Source: Abditibacteriaceae bacterium
Lineage (GTDB): Bacteria; Armatimonadota; Abditibacteriia; Abditibacteriales; Abditibacteriaceae
NCBI GenBank assembly: GCA_019239895.1
Contig: JAFAZH010000022.1
Coordinates: forward strand, 124,001 to 188,000
Direction of reading: 5' to 3'
Length of the DNA stretch: 64,000 nucleotides
In this document: positions 53,347 to 63,159 of the stretch, one piece after another
How positions within the stretch are numbered: the stretch's first letter is position 1
How the letters are laid out: the number at the start of each line of letters is the position of its first letter
The notes under the pieces: model-generated
The model's database searches: none
What the model was told of the DNA's origin: nothing
Seen by the model: only the letters and a program-made list of their open reading frames with translations
Position numbers and translations under genes: made by a program

Positions 53347-53372
53347 TACCTCAAAGCCCGATGATAAAAGGC

Positions 53373-54530
53373 TTAGTGGCTGTTGTGGTTCCGATAGGCC
53401 CGCAGGCTACCACCCGGCTGCGTTGGCACTGGCCCGGACACAGGAGTGTTAGTGGGAGCCGGTGTGAAAGTCGGCTGGCCAGGTATTGGCGTTGGGACAG
53501 GCGTATTAGTCGGCACTGGTGTGCTGGTTGCCGCCGTAGTCGGAGTCGGTTGGCCACCACCACCAGGTGTTGCCGTTGGGCCACTACCAGGTGTCGCCGT
53601 CGGGGCGGGTGTCGGTGTAGCGGGGCCACCAGGTGTCACCGTTGGGGCCGGTGTCGCCGTTGGGCCACCCGGTATTCCCGTCGCGCCAGGTGTTGGTGTG
53701 CCGGGAGGTGCCGGTGGCGTGCCTCCAGGAGCGCAGGCACTTTGACCAACCGCGCATTGGTTGGCACAAATGTCCAGATTGGCCACCACTGTCTGCGATG
53801 GGCCTACCGTAAACGAAGCACTATTACCAGAGAAGGGAGCGCCCACGTTGTCGGAAGTGGGTCGAGCTTCCACGCGGTAAGTGCCAGGGCGCGACAGATG
53901 CACCACATAAAAGCCCTGCTGTTGGGCAGATACATTACTCTGATCAGGCTTAATGTAAGAGAATACAATCGCATTGCCAGCCGTGGGATTGAGATCACGC
54001 ACGCGGATTATTACCCGTGCGGTCACGCCTTGCCCACCGGTGCTGCATTGCGCAGTGGAACCATTATTGGGGTTGAGTAGCACGCGCCCGGAGATGGTGA
54101 TGGTTCCCGATCCGCTTGGTGACACCACGAAGACTTGGCCAGCCTCGTTGGTCACGGCCAGCGAGGTGGTCGAAACGGTGCCGTTGATATTGAGCGTTAC
54201 CTGATAAGTTCCGGCGGGCACATTCTGGAAGGTGGCGCGGCTGTTCACTGTGTTAAGCGTGGTATTGACGCTGCCACCCTTCAAGGTGATGGCACCATTG
54301 GTTGCATTGCCATTGACATCCCGCAACGCGAGGGTAATTGAGCGGGATTGCGGGGCAGGAGTTACCGGGCTGCTGCCACCGCCGCCACCACCGCCACAAC
54401 CGGCAATGTTTAAGCCGATGAAGACTACCAGGGTGAGTACAGCGACACCGGCACAGCGCCACGCTCCGCCCGAACCGGCACCCGTGCGCACGGCTTCGCG
54501 TTGGGTTTGGAACCACTTGACCATCTGCAT
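53373..54530 (-). CDS. Lipoprotein with Pro/Thr repeat tail
   Basis: A 385-residue lipoprotein. Lipobox LNIAGC followed by a glycine run. Residues about 55-270 hold two beta-rich regions of carboxypeptidase-regulatory type (SITLALRDVNGNATNGAITLKGGSVN, QVTLNINGTVSTTSLAV). Residues about 275-375 are a Pro/Thr-rich, repeated linker (TPAPTVTPGGPATPTPAPTAT). Likely extends outward from the membrane. The second of two such lipoproteins in a row. Confidence 0.85.
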   Translation of the reverse strand: MQMVKWFQTQREAVRTGAGSGGAWRCAGVAVLTLVVFIGLNIAGCGGGGGGGSSPVTPAPQSRSITLALRDVNGNATNGAITLKGGSVNTTLNTVNSRATFQNVPAGTYQVTLNINGTVSTTSLAVTNEAGQVFVVSPSGSGTITISGRVLLNPNNGSTAQCSTGGQGVTARVIIRVRDLNPTAGNAIVFSYIKPDQSNVSAQQQGFYVVHLSRPGTYRVEARPTSDNVGAPFSGNSASFTVGPSQTVVANLDICANQCAVGQSACAPGGTPPAPPGTPTPGATGIPGGPTATPAPTVTPGGPATPTPAPTATPGSGPTATPGGGGQPTPTTAATSTPVPTNTPVPTPIPGQPTFTPAPTNTPVSGPVPTQPGGSLRAYRNHNSH

Positions 54531-54746
54531 TTCTCCTTAAAGATGACTTCTATACAACTAAGCGAATAGGCTCAATGAGAATGACTTGAGACAACGGCGG
54601 ACATTCTGTTACAGTTCACTGATTCCTTCCATACCAGATACGCACCCGTAGCCGATATTTCAGATAAATCAGTAGTATCTTGTGTGGCAGTGGACAGTTT
54701 TTAAAGCTTTCAAAAAGGTTATGGAGAGACCTGTTACGAGGCGATT

Positions 54747-55247
54747 TTACAGGTTTAAATCGAAATTGTCAACTGTTTGACCGCCAGGAAGAATAGTTAC
54801 TCGTTGCGTGACGGTATGTTTTCCCGAAGACGCCGTGACGATGTAGGTGCCACCTCCTAAAAAGAAGGAATAGAATCCACCTGCACCGGAGACCGTACTG
54901 TCCGCAGCCGTTACTGCTCCAGTGATGCCGGTAACTCGCACTTGAACCCCTGTTTGCGCTACGCCATTCAAGAGAACGCGCCCGCGCAGATCAAAGACCA
55001 CTGAGGGTGGAGCAACAGGCGCCGGGCCACTTGGAGTTTTGGTAGGAGCAGGCGTGGCAGCACGCTCTCCTACAACGGGCACGCTCACCCCATCGCGCCC
55101 GCTCACGCGGCTGGAAGCAGCCACATTCGGCGCGGGTGAGTTTTGGAGATTACCGCTGCCCCCACCCCCACCACAACCACTAAGTGACGCACCCACTGCG
55201 ACACCGGCCATGAATTGAAAGAATGTTATACGCATATTGCTTAGCAC
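54747..55247 (-). CDS. Small lipoprotein with carboxypeptidase-regulatory-like domain
   Basis: A 166-residue lipoprotein. Lipobox LSGCGGGGGSGN, a disordered Pro/Ala region, then a beta-sandwich (VFDLRGRVLLNGVAQTGVQVRVTGITGAVTAADSTVSGAGGFYSFFLGGGTYIVTASSG) with the family's peptide-like repeat. The gap to the next lipoprotein (54531-54746) holds nothing recognised. Confidence 0.85.
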   Translation of the reverse strand: MLSNMRITFFQFMAGVAVGASLSGCGGGGGSGNLQNSPAPNVAASSRVSGRDGVSVPVVGERAATPAPTKTPSGPAPVAPPSVVFDLRGRVLLNGVAQTGVQVRVTGITGAVTAADSTVSGAGGFYSFFLGGGTYIVTASSGKHTVTQRVTILPGGQTVDNFDLNL

Positions 55248-55274
55248 TTTGGCCCCAGAAGCAGGTCTCTGTCC

Positions 55275-58200
55275 TTATGGCAAATCGAACGATAAACTGC
55301 GCTCATACTCGACACTGCGTTCGTCAGTCAACTTTACCCGCGCCACGTAATGACCAGCAGCCACACTGTGACCTTGGGCATTGCGTCCGTTCCACATCCA
55401 ATGGGTGGTGCCAGGTTGCACTGGTTGCTCCTGGGCTAATACAGTGACCGTTTCGCCGCCAGAGGTTTGAATCTCGACCTGGGCGGTGCCGCCAACCCCA
55501 AGCTTAGCCGCTATTGTTGCACTATGTGAACCAACCAGAGGATTAGCGGTCAGATTAGCAATAGCGGGGGGTAACACAGTCGCTTCAATATGGAAATGCC
55601 GCGCGCTTGTCCCCGCCACAAAAGAGTAGCTTTGCACATGGTTGGCATTAATCATCGCTACACGCTGCCCAATCGCTTCATCTACAAGGGTTAAATTAAT
55701 CGCAGCAGCGATGCGGCTTGGATCGCCCCATTCCAGGCGCATCGTTTCCCCCGCCGTTGCTCCATCCACGATAAAGCTCCAGGAGGCAGTTGAGGTAAAG
55801 GGTGCGACTAACGATTCAGCCCAGCCGCTTTCGGCACCGGCACCCGTGGCATCTGCCGCCGGGGTACCACCACTGAGGAAGCTTAACGTTAAAGCTCGTG
55901 TAGCGGCAGGTGGTTTGGCCGCGGGCATCACTAAGGGCTGGCCCTTTTGCACGGCTACGGTGCCAAAAGCATTATCCGCATCACGCGCCGTAGCCGCCAT
56001 CGCAGCGATTGGCAACTGCCACAGGAGGTTACGCGTAGCCACAACCGCCGCAGTGGGAGATGCCGCATTAAACACCAGTTTTATCCCGCGCGGCTGGCGG
56101 GTGTAAATAAAGTAACCCTCGAACGGCAGCAACCTTTGGTTGGTGGCGTCTCCACTATCCACTCGTGCATAGCCGCCTTCCGGCAGCCAGCGCCACACAC
56201 CAGGAGAAATCCAGCCATTAGCCACTGCCGCCGCATAAGAGACGGGAGTACCGTTAAGCAAGCGCACCTTAATCGCGTTCAAGCTGAAGGTTAGATTGTA
56301 AGGCACGCCGATTTGGTTCCATCCCGCTAGTAAGGGCACCTCATAAGGTTGGCTGCGCGTTGGTTGACCGCCCCGCACGGTCGTGGATAAATTCCCCGCG
56401 AGGTTCAGCCAGTAGCCACGCCCTGGCGCAAAGGGTTCACTGATATTGGGGTATAGCTCGTATTTATCCGCTGTGACACCATAAACAACGCCGTTGCTAA
56501 CAGTGCGATAAGGCGCAAGGTTAGGCCAATAACGGGCAAGGAGCAACTTCTTGGGATCCACCCCTAAGACAGCGGCTTCATCGGTTTGGATGGGGAAAAG
56601 AGGCAATGAAATCATGCGCAGCCGATTGGTGGCGGTGGGGCGCACGCTGAGGGGAAAGGCGGAATTGCCCGGCGCGGTCTCTAACAGCACTCCTAACGAC
56701 TGGGCTTGACCACTAGCCATCGCCCAGGCCGAGTTACGATAAAGAGTTTTAGGAGCACCGCCATCGGTGGGCGTCAGCGTAAACGTCGTCTTGACACGCG
56801 GCCCGGAAGGATAAACAACCGCTGCCGCCGTCGCAAAGGCACCCCGCGACAGCGTTGCGACAGTGGAAGAAATGCCGCTGTTTTGTATGGCAATGCGACC
56901 TGTATCAGTGCCGACAGTGGCCCCATAAAAGGCTGATGGCTGATCTACGGTACCCGCCACACCATACGGAAAATAGGCTACATTTTCTGCATTAGCCACG
57001 CGAACTACGAGGGCGATCCGCCCCTGGTCTGGCGTGCCAGTATTGCTAAAACCAACCACTGGCAATGCAGTGCCTGGCTGGTTCTGCTTGTCAATCTCGG
57101 CTTCACCATAGGAGTTAAAGATCACACGCTTATCATGATTCAATTCAGCCGATAATGCCGTAATATCACGGCCCTTTTCATCCAGCGCCGTGATAGTGCC
57201 AGTGCCGCCTAAAGGCGTCTCAGCGCCACTGGGGAGGGTATGATAGCGTTGCACAATACCACCAAAAAATGAGCGTGTATCGCCCGAAGTAAAACTGGCC
57301 AGCGGCACAATACCTAACCACAATTTATCGCCAGCAGTAATAGCCGTATCTAATACATACTGGCGACGGTACCAGTCATTAAAGTTTAAGCCTTCTACCG
57401 TGGGAGCATAGGTGGCCGCGATGCGCTTGAGTGCGGGCGTGTTGCCCGCCAAAGGGACCCCGGCTGTGATCGCATTAAATTGCGTGTAATAGATAGCATT
57501 AAATTGGCGGAAAAAGTTTGGGTTCTCCACATAGACTTTAAGCCAGGCTGATTGCGCCATGCCAGCGCGATAGTAACCTAGGTTGACTGAAGTGTTACTG
57601 GCAAAAAAGACAGGGTTGCCTAATTCCGGGCGATTGAAAAAATCGTAAGCAGGCAACAGATAAACGCCCATACTGGAGGGATCAAAATCTTTAGGGCTGC
57701 CCGTCACTAAGTAATAGGTCACTAAGGCTGCCGCATCAGAAAAGCCTAATTCCCATGCATCGAACCCAAAGATTAATGGGCCATGAAAAGCAATCAGCAT
57801 TTGGCGAGTCAGGTTATAGTAGTTGCTGTCGGGGTTACGCAAATCAAATGCAATATCAATCTCGCCGCCACTGGTGGTCGCTTTAGCGTCAGGTAAGTTA
57901 TAAACGCCATCGCCCGCATTGGCATCAGAAACAACGGTGACCGTTTTGCCTTGCTGTTGCGGCGCAGGGTTGCCATAGACTTGCACCATTAAGGGATACA
58001 CAACCTGCACAAATTTTTGCAATTGCGCCTGCTGGTCAGTGGCGAAACCCTGAAATTGAAACTTTAACGGCGCAACCCGTGTTGCAACGGAGCGTCCGCC
58101 AACACGCGGCGTGATAATCGAGTGCGACACGGCTAAAGCCCCATTACGCACCGGGGCCACAATGCGGATGCGGGTGAGCTGGGCATTTGGCCCTAGGAAG

Positions 58201-58511
58201 TGGAGACTGCGCATTAATTGCTCAGCACGCGCCCGATCAGCAGGATTAATCTGGCCCTCTTGTAACGCAGCCGAGCGAGCCTGGTAACGCGCCCCGGCAC
58301 TTCCTGAAATTTCCAGCGGTATAGCCCCGGCAATACCGGTAGCGATGGCACCAAATGGCTCGTTCTGAATGATGCGAAACCCTGCACTGGGTGCAGCAAT
58401 GGCACTTTTAACTGTAGCGATTAAGAGAATAGCTAACAGCCAGTTAATGGAGTAGAAGCTTGCGGCAGATTGGCGTCCTCTAGAGAAGCTTGGCACATGA
58501 ATCCTTTGCAA
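55275..58511 (-). CDS. Large secreted protein, 1078 residues, with FlgD-like C-terminus
   Basis: A signal peptide (INWLLAILLIATVKSAIAAPS) and several unnamed regions. Residues about 140-400 include NPAPQQQGKTVTVVSDANAGDGVY and WELGFSDAAALVTYYLVTG, recalling a peptidase-like or solute-binding fold, but no HExxH is present. The C-terminal 80 residues (NGRNAQGHSVAAGHYVARVKLTDERSVEYERSLSF) match a FlgD-like Ig domain found at the end of many surface proteins. Follows mreD. Confidence 0.8.
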   Translation of the reverse strand: MQRIHVPSFSRGRQSAASFYSINWLLAILLIATVKSAIAAPSAGFRIIQNEPFGAIATGIAGAIPLEISGSAGARYQARSAALQEGQINPADRARAEQLMRSLHFLGPNAQLTRIRIVAPVRNGALAVSHSIITPRVGGRSVATRVAPLKFQFQGFATDQQAQLQKFVQVVYPLMVQVYGNPAPQQQGKTVTVVSDANAGDGVYNLPDAKATTSGGEIDIAFDLRNPDSNYYNLTRQMLIAFHGPLIFGFDAWELGFSDAAALVTYYLVTGSPKDFDPSSMGVYLLPAYDFFNRPELGNPVFFASNTSVNLGYYRAGMAQSAWLKVYVENPNFFRQFNAIYYTQFNAITAGVPLAGNTPALKRIAATYAPTVEGLNFNDWYRRQYVLDTAITAGDKLWLGIVPLASFTSGDTRSFFGGIVQRYHTLPSGAETPLGGTGTITALDEKGRDITALSAELNHDKRVIFNSYGEAEIDKQNQPGTALPVVGFSNTGTPDQGRIALVVRVANAENVAYFPYGVAGTVDQPSAFYGATVGTDTGRIAIQNSGISSTVATLSRGAFATAAAVVYPSGPRVKTTFTLTPTDGGAPKTLYRNSAWAMASGQAQSLGVLLETAPGNSAFPLSVRPTATNRLRMISLPLFPIQTDEAAVLGVDPKKLLLARYWPNLAPYRTVSNGVVYGVTADKYELYPNISEPFAPGRGYWLNLAGNLSTTVRGGQPTRSQPYEVPLLAGWNQIGVPYNLTFSLNAIKVRLLNGTPVSYAAAVANGWISPGVWRWLPEGGYARVDSGDATNQRLLPFEGYFIYTRQPRGIKLVFNAASPTAAVVATRNLLWQLPIAAMAATARDADNAFGTVAVQKGQPLVMPAAKPPAATRALTLSFLSGGTPAADATGAGAESGWAESLVAPFTSTASWSFIVDGATAGETMRLEWGDPSRIAAAINLTLVDEAIGQRVAMINANHVQSYSFVAGTSARHFHIEATVLPPAIANLTANPLVGSHSATIAAKLGVGGTAQVEIQTSGGETVTVLAQEQPVQPGTTHWMWNGRNAQGHSVAAGHYVARVKLTDERSVEYERSLSFDLP

Positions 58512-58580
58512 TACAGTAAATGGGGTTCATTGAGGACTCTTTTGAGAAAACTTTGTTCAAAAAAGTTTAGGTTGAATTCG

Positions 58581-59087
58581 TTAACGGTTGCTGGCAAACA
58601 TCGAACGTTCTGGCAACAGCACTAAGTGTCCAATCACGAAATGCACGGGCCAGATGAACAACATATGCAGGAACATTGAATTGATGGTATTGCCAACCCA
58701 CCAACTAACCGAAAATTCGGTCGGGCACATAATGAGAAAGATGACATTGGCCAACAGCACGCCACCCATTGCACATAAGGGTGGCACGAGCGGGTTATCG
58801 CGTGCGAAGTGCGTGTTTAGCACACCCAGAACCCCGCCGACCACCGCCCGCGAGAAAGCAAAAGAACCGACATAAGCATCCGAGCAGTAGCCCGTGAGCA
58901 GTCCGGCCACTAAACCATAGGCCACGCCAGTTTCCCACCCTAATGAGAGGGATACGGAAATAACACTTAACAGCGGTAAATCCAGATGCACGCCGAAAAG
59001 AATAAGTCTGGATAGCCACGTCGTTTGCAGAGCTATAACGACAATGAGTATTAACCAGGCCCGCCAGGTTGCTCGCTCTTGCACCAT
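58581..59087 (-). CDS. mreD: Rod shape-determining protein MreD
   Basis: A 168-residue, five-span protein (AWLILIVVIALQTTWLSRL, LPLLSVISVSLSLGWETGVAYGLVAGLLTGYCSDAYVGSFAF). It links MreC to the elongasome. In the usual mreBCD order. Confidence 0.9.
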   Translation of the reverse strand: MVQERATWRAWLILIVVIALQTTWLSRLILFGVHLDLPLLSVISVSLSLGWETGVAYGLVAGLLTGYCSDAYVGSFAFSRAVVGGVLGVLNTHFARDNPLVPPLCAMGGVLLANVIFLIMCPTEFSVSWWVGNTINSMFLHMLFIWPVHFVIGHLVLLPERSMFASNR

Positions 59088-59131
59088 GATAATTTAAGGC
59101 AAAAGTAACCATCAGACGAAAGTTACAAAAA

Positions 59132-59965
59132 TTATGTTCCCGTCTGCACCCGCACATAAACCGCATTAATCTGGTCGAACGGCACGGAAGGGTCAACATA
59201 GGCCGTCATTTCCGAACGATATTTATCTCGTTCCACTTTCAGCACACGCCCAATGACCAGACCTTTGGGGAAAATAGCACCCCGTCCCAGGCTGAGGCCA
59301 GAAGTCAAAACTAAATCGCCTTCGCGCACATCAGCCTGATAATCCAGGTAAGCCAGTTTGCAGACGCCTTCCCCGGTTCCCTGCACCACACCTTTGGCCA
59401 TCGTGCGATCTGTCATGGCTCCAACCCCGGAGATGCGGTCGGTTAGCATCTGCACTTTACAGGTGGGAGGCCAGGCCGTAGCCGAAATCACCTGTCCCAC
59501 GACGCCACGCGCCGTAAATACCACATCTTTGGGGCGCACGCCCTGGCGCGTGCCCACATTCAGCATCATAATGCGCTTATAGTCAGTAAAATCAAAGGAA
59601 ATAACATCCGCCGCAATCAGCTTACCCGCTGTTTGCTTAGGCATATTGAGCAGGCGACGGAGTTCCTCATTCTCGCGCCGGTAGCGCACCAAGCGTTGAT
59701 TTTGGCCTTCTAAATCGGCAATGCGTCCCTGGAGCTTTTCATTCTCACTGATAATGCTGCCACGATGAAATACTGTGCGCCCGACATCAGCCGCCCACGC
59801 CCCCACCCCGCTAAAAGTGCGCTGCACCGGGCGCAGCACCAGAAACGCGCCGCTTTCCGGCACCGAAATGCCACCCCGTCCCTGCGCCGCTTTATACCAG
59901 AACACCAGACCGAGGCATAAGGCTAACAGCACAACGAGACTGATAAGAGGTGAAGGCCGGTGCAT
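59132..59965 (-). CDS. mreC: Rod shape-determining protein MreC
   Basis: A 277-residue protein with one N-terminal span (LISLVVLLALCLGLVFWY), a coiled coil (SENEKLQGRIADLEGQNQRLVRYRRENEELRRLLNM) and the beta domains (KLIAADVISFDFTDYKRIMMLNVGTRQGVRPKDVVF, GDLVLTSGLSLGRGAIFPKGLVIGRVLKVERDKY). Confidence 0.95.
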   Translation of the reverse strand: MHRPSPLISLVVLLALCLGLVFWYKAAQGRGGISVPESGAFLVLRPVQRTFSGVGAWAADVGRTVFHRGSIISENEKLQGRIADLEGQNQRLVRYRRENEELRRLLNMPKQTAGKLIAADVISFDFTDYKRIMMLNVGTRQGVRPKDVVFTARGVVGQVISATAWPPTCKVQMLTDRISGVGAMTDRTMAKGVVQGTGEGVCKLAYLDYQADVREGDLVLTSGLSLGRGAIFPKGLVIGRVLKVERDKYRSEMTAYVDPSVPFDQINAVYVRVQTGT

Positions 59966-59976
59966 GAGGAGTTTTA

Positions 59977-60077
59977 AGTTTTGAATCTTGAGTTTTGAGT
60001 TAGGGGCAACCTTAATTATAGCCGTATTGTTGCTGTGCCAGCGTCAATTCAACATTCATAACTCAAAATTCAAAACT
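59977..60077. repeat. Word-repeat inverted element (mreC-mreB gap)
   Basis: AGTTTTGAATCTTGAGTT (59977-59994) pairs with AACTCAAAATTCAAAACT (60060-60077), one mismatch over 18 bases. Same TTTTGA word family. Confidence 0.8.
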
Positions 60078-61113
60078 AACTAATTCCGTAGATAGATTGA
60101 TTGGTCTGGCTCCAGGTGTCCCAACCTTCGACGGTTTCTCCCGTGCCCAGGGCCACACAGGTTAAGGGGTCTTCAGCGATGTGAATGGGAATGCCCGTCT
60201 CATGGGCCAGTAGTTGGTCGAGACCACGCAGCAGCGCACCGCCACCGGCTAAGACAATGCCGCGTTCCATGATGTCAGCAGCCAATTCGGGTGGCGATTG
60301 TTCCAGGGTCGTTTTCACCGTCTCGACAATTTCGGCAACCGGTTCTTTTATGGCCTCCCGAATATCGGCAGAATTAATGCGCACGCTACGCGGCAAACCG
60401 TTAACCAAATCGCGCCCTTTAATTTCGTAAGAAATCTCTTCTTGCAGCGCATAGGCCGAGCCAATTTGCATTTTCAGGGTTTCCGCTGTGCGCTCGCCGA
60501 TCAGCATGTTATAGGTGCGCCGCACATAGGCCATAATGGATTCGTCAATTTCATCGCCAGCCACCCGCAAGCTTTTACAGGTAACAATGCCGCCGAGAGA
60601 AATCACGGCCACTTCCGTCGTGCCACCGCCAATATCCACAATCATCGAACCGGTGGGTTCACAAACGGGCAGGCCAGCGCCAATGGCCGCCGCCATCGGT
60701 TCTTCAATGGTGCGCGCATCGCGTGCCCCGGCAGTCATAGCCGCTTCAATGACAGCCCGCTTTTCCACTTCCGTAATGCCAGAGGGAATGCCCACCATAA
60801 CACGCGGAAAAGCGAAAACCCGCCCACGATGCACGCGGCGAATAAAGTGCTGCAACATGCGCTGGGTGACTTCAAAGTCAGCAATCACGCCATCTTTAAG
60901 GGGGCGAATGGCGACAATATGGCCGGGGGTGCGCCCGACCATCTGCTTGGCCTCTTCGCCCACCGAGCGCACACTATTATTTTCCCGGTCAATCGCCACC
61001 ACCGACGGCTCACGCAGCACCACGCCACGGCCCCGGACATGCACCAGCGTGTTGGCTGTGCCCAGATCAATGCCCATGTCCTGCGAAAACCGTCCAAAAA
61101 TCCTCTTAAGCAC
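60076..61113 (-). CDS. mreB: Rod shape-determining protein MreB
   Basis: A 345-residue actin homologue ([105 protein letters not shown]). Complete. It polymerises under the membrane and guides lateral wall growth. Confidence 0.97.
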   Translation of the reverse strand: MLKRIFGRFSQDMGIDLGTANTLVHVRGRGVVLREPSVVAIDRENNSVRSVGEEAKQMVGRTPGHIVAIRPLKDGVIADFEVTQRMLQHFIRRVHRGRVFAFPRVMVGIPSGITEVEKRAVIEAAMTAGARDARTIEEPMAAAIGAGLPVCEPTGSMIVDIGGGTTEVAVISLGGIVTCKSLRVAGDEIDESIMAYVRRTYNMLIGERTAETLKMQIGSAYALQEEISYEIKGRDLVNGLPRSVRINSADIREAIKEPVAEIVETVKTTLEQSPPELAADIMERGIVLAGGGALLRGLDQLLAHETGIPIHIAEDPLTCVALGTGETVEGWDTWSQTNQSIYGIS

Positions 61114-61141
61114 AATGACTCCCGTCTTTTAGCGAAGATGA

Positions 61142-61293
61142 AGAAACGAGGATGGAAGATCGAAGATAGAGGATCGAAACAAGCTAAGGAAAGTAGCAAC
61201 TTAACATGGAGGGTTATAGTCCTCCATGTGCTATCCTCGATTCTCCATCCTCGATCTTCCATCCTCCATCTTCTATCCTCAATTCTCCATCCT
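61142..61293. repeat. Word-repeat inverted element (mreB-maf gap)
   Basis: GAGGATGGAAGATCGA (61148-61163) pairs perfectly over 16 bp with TCGATCTTCCATCCTC (61251-61266). The word recurs at the edges (GATAGAGGATCGA; CTCCATCTTCTATCCTC), and ACATGGAGG/CCTCCATGT forms an inner hairpin. Same word as at 7045-7197. Confidence 0.85.
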
Positions 61294-62027
61294 CAAGGCT
61301 TCTCCCACCACGTCTCAATCGGTGCGCCAATTTGTCTTAATACTCGCCCTAAAAGACCGAGGGGCAAACCGACGACATTGAAAAAGTCGCCTTCGATCCG
61401 TTCAATAATCAACGCCCCCAAACCCTGCGCGGCATAGGCCCCGGCTTTGTCCATTGGCTCGCCCGTAGCGACATAACAATCAATCCAGGCGTCACTGACA
61501 TCATAAAAGGTGACTCTCGTGACTTCATGTGTCACCTGATACTCTTGCCCACCCGCGCCATAACGCACACAGACGCCCGTTAGCACCCGGTGCGTATGAC
61601 CGCGCAAGCTTTGCAGCATAGCACGCGCTTCCCCGGCATCGCGTGGCTTATTGAGAATCTGCCCCTCATGCCACACCACCGTATCCGCCGCTAAGACAAT
61701 GATACCGGATATGCTGCCCTGGGCAGAAGTTGCCGCTGCAATGGGGCCAATATCACAAGCTTCGGCTTTGGCCCGTGCCAGGCGTTCGACATAGCGAGCC
61801 GGGTATTGATTGTCTTCAGGTGTAGGATCAGGCTCTTCGACTAAAGGCGGTACCACCCGAAAAGGTAAGCCAATGCTGCTGAGAAGTTGGGAACGCCGGG
61901 GGGAAGTGGAGGCCAGAATCAGCAGTGGTTGGGAAGCGGAAGATTGCGCAATGCCGCAAAGGGGTAGGGAGGTTGTGGCCTGGGATGGAATTATATCAGA
62001 TAGGGTCTGCTCACGCACAATATTCAA
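61293..62027 (-). CDS. maf: Maf-family nucleotide pyrophosphatase
   Basis: A 244-residue protein. About 35 residues precede the family core, so an internal start is possible. Core: LLILASTSPRRSQLLSSIGLPF, ILAADTVVWHEGQILNKPRDAGEARAMLQSLRGHTHRVLTGV, YAAQGLGALIIERIEGDFFNVVGLPL. Such enzymes hydrolyse dTTP, UTP or modified nucleotides. The gene precedes mreBCD, a common linkage. Confidence 0.93.
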   Translation of the reverse strand: MNIVREQTLSDIIPSQATTSLPLCGIAQSSASQPLLILASTSPRRSQLLSSIGLPFRVVPPLVEEPDPTPEDNQYPARYVERLARAKAEACDIGPIAAATSAQGSISGIIVLAADTVVWHEGQILNKPRDAGEARAMLQSLRGHTHRVLTGVCVRYGAGGQEYQVTHEVTRVTFYDVSDAWIDCYVATGEPMDKAGAYAAQGLGALIIERIEGDFFNVVGLPLGLLGRVLRQIGAPIETWWEKP

Positions 62028-62120
62028 CTTCTACCAACAAGCCAGGCACACAACGCAACAGTTATAGGACAACTCCCCACTAAAATAATGTTTTAGTGTA
62101 AAAGCCAAGTTAAATTTTAC

Positions 62121-62203
62121 TACCGGTGGCCGGATTCGAACCGGCACGCCCTTACGGACAGAGGATTTTAAGTCCGCCGCGTCTACCATTCCGCCACACC
62201 GGC
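62121..62203 (-). tRNA. tRNA-Leu (UAA anticodon)
   Basis: On the minus strand GCCGGTG pairs with CACCGGT at the acceptor (one G-U), D arm GCGGAATGGTAGACGC, anticodon loop CTTAAAA with TAA, a long variable arm, and TTCGAATC in the T loop. 83 bases, CCA not encoded. Confidence 0.95.
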
Positions 62204-62341
62204 AAACAGCGTCAAAAAGCTGTCAACCTCTACCTTCTGGATAGAGAAGCAGCATGGTTTAGGATATGTGTTTTTAGCTTCCACGTCAAGATGCTTTTGA
62301 GGCACGGGTGCCCTTTATTGCCACCAAAAGCACTGGCTAAA

Positions 62342-62379
62342 ATAATACCGGCCCTTCGTTCAGGAAGGGCCGGTATTAT
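62342..62379. terminator. 16-bp perfect hairpin
   Basis: ATAATACCGGCCCTTC (62342-62357), loop GTTCAG, GAAGGGCCGGTATTAT (62364-62379). It lies between the pseudogene fragment and the tRNA and may terminate the fragment's transcript. Confidence 0.65.
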
Positions 62380-62392
62380 GAGCGGATATAAG

Positions 62393-62911
62393 TTACCGCA
62401 CCGTCAATGCTCCACTCTGGGCATGGATTAGTACACCTTGTGCATCCGCGAGGCCAGAGGTTTGGACACTGACTTGGTCACCGGAATGCAAACTACCAGA
62501 TGGTAAGGACAGACTGACGCTGTTATTACTCGCATTATAGCCTGCGCTCTCGACGATAATAGCCTGACCATTCACAGTCACGACATAGTTGGCCGGATCA
62601 CTGGCAGCATCGGCATCTAAAGCTCCAATGAACCTGAGTTGAATACTGGCCGCCGCAGCATTGGCACTGGCGGAAGACAAGCGCACAGCAGCGGAAGCTG
62701 CATCACTCCGGGCAATGGAGACCGATTTACGCACTGTCACCATAATCTGGGCACGGGTTGAGTTGAGTGCCTTGTCATAAGCAATGGCAATCAGGTTATA
62801 GCTGCCATTAAGCAGCAACGCCCCTGTTGGATTACCACTACTGCGCGTCCAGGTGGTGCTGGAGACAACCGTTTTGAGGACGGTGCTGGTGGCGCTCCAG
62901 GTGGCACCTGT
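62393..62911 (-). pseudogene. 5'-truncated surface-protein fragment
   Basis: The frame from 62911 (TGATWSATSTVLKTVVSSTTW) to the stop at 62393 has no start of its own family and is cut by TAG at 62912-62914. It holds a beta-rich region (NGSYNLIAIAYDKALNSTRAQIMVTVRKSV) and a second with LRFIGALDADAASDPANYVVTVNGQAI, as in repeats of cell-surface proteins. The upstream part is missing. A short product could start at a TTG near 62818. Confidence 0.65.
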
Positions 62912-63159
62912 CTAATACTTGCCATCCCTGCGGCGCTGCCACGGTGCTCTTAGGACACCTGGATCTTAAAGGGGATTTATGACATGGCCTTCAAGGTCGA
63001 GCAGAAAGATAGCATAGTCAAGGACACTTTCAACTAAGAGGCGATAGCACCCTTCGCTATCTGCGGCAGCCCCGCAATATCATTATATCCGCCTTATATC
63101 CGCCTTGGTCTATCTCTAATGGACTGTCTGGGCAAGAATCTACCGACACAGTTGCAGGC
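62912..63159. other. Intergenic region with no recognised gene
   Basis: No conserved ORF or hairpin that I can assign. A small word is doubled (TATATCCGCCT, 63087-63107). Confidence 0.5.

Noticed and set aside
53361-54080. 239-residue plus-strand frame rich in Arg, Cys and Trp
   Set aside because: Antisense of the Pro/Thr repeat of the lipoprotein gene; composition is an artefact of the repeat.
60298-61437. 379-residue open frame opposite mreB
   Set aside because: Shadow of mreB and of the repeat at 61142; no recognisable protein features.
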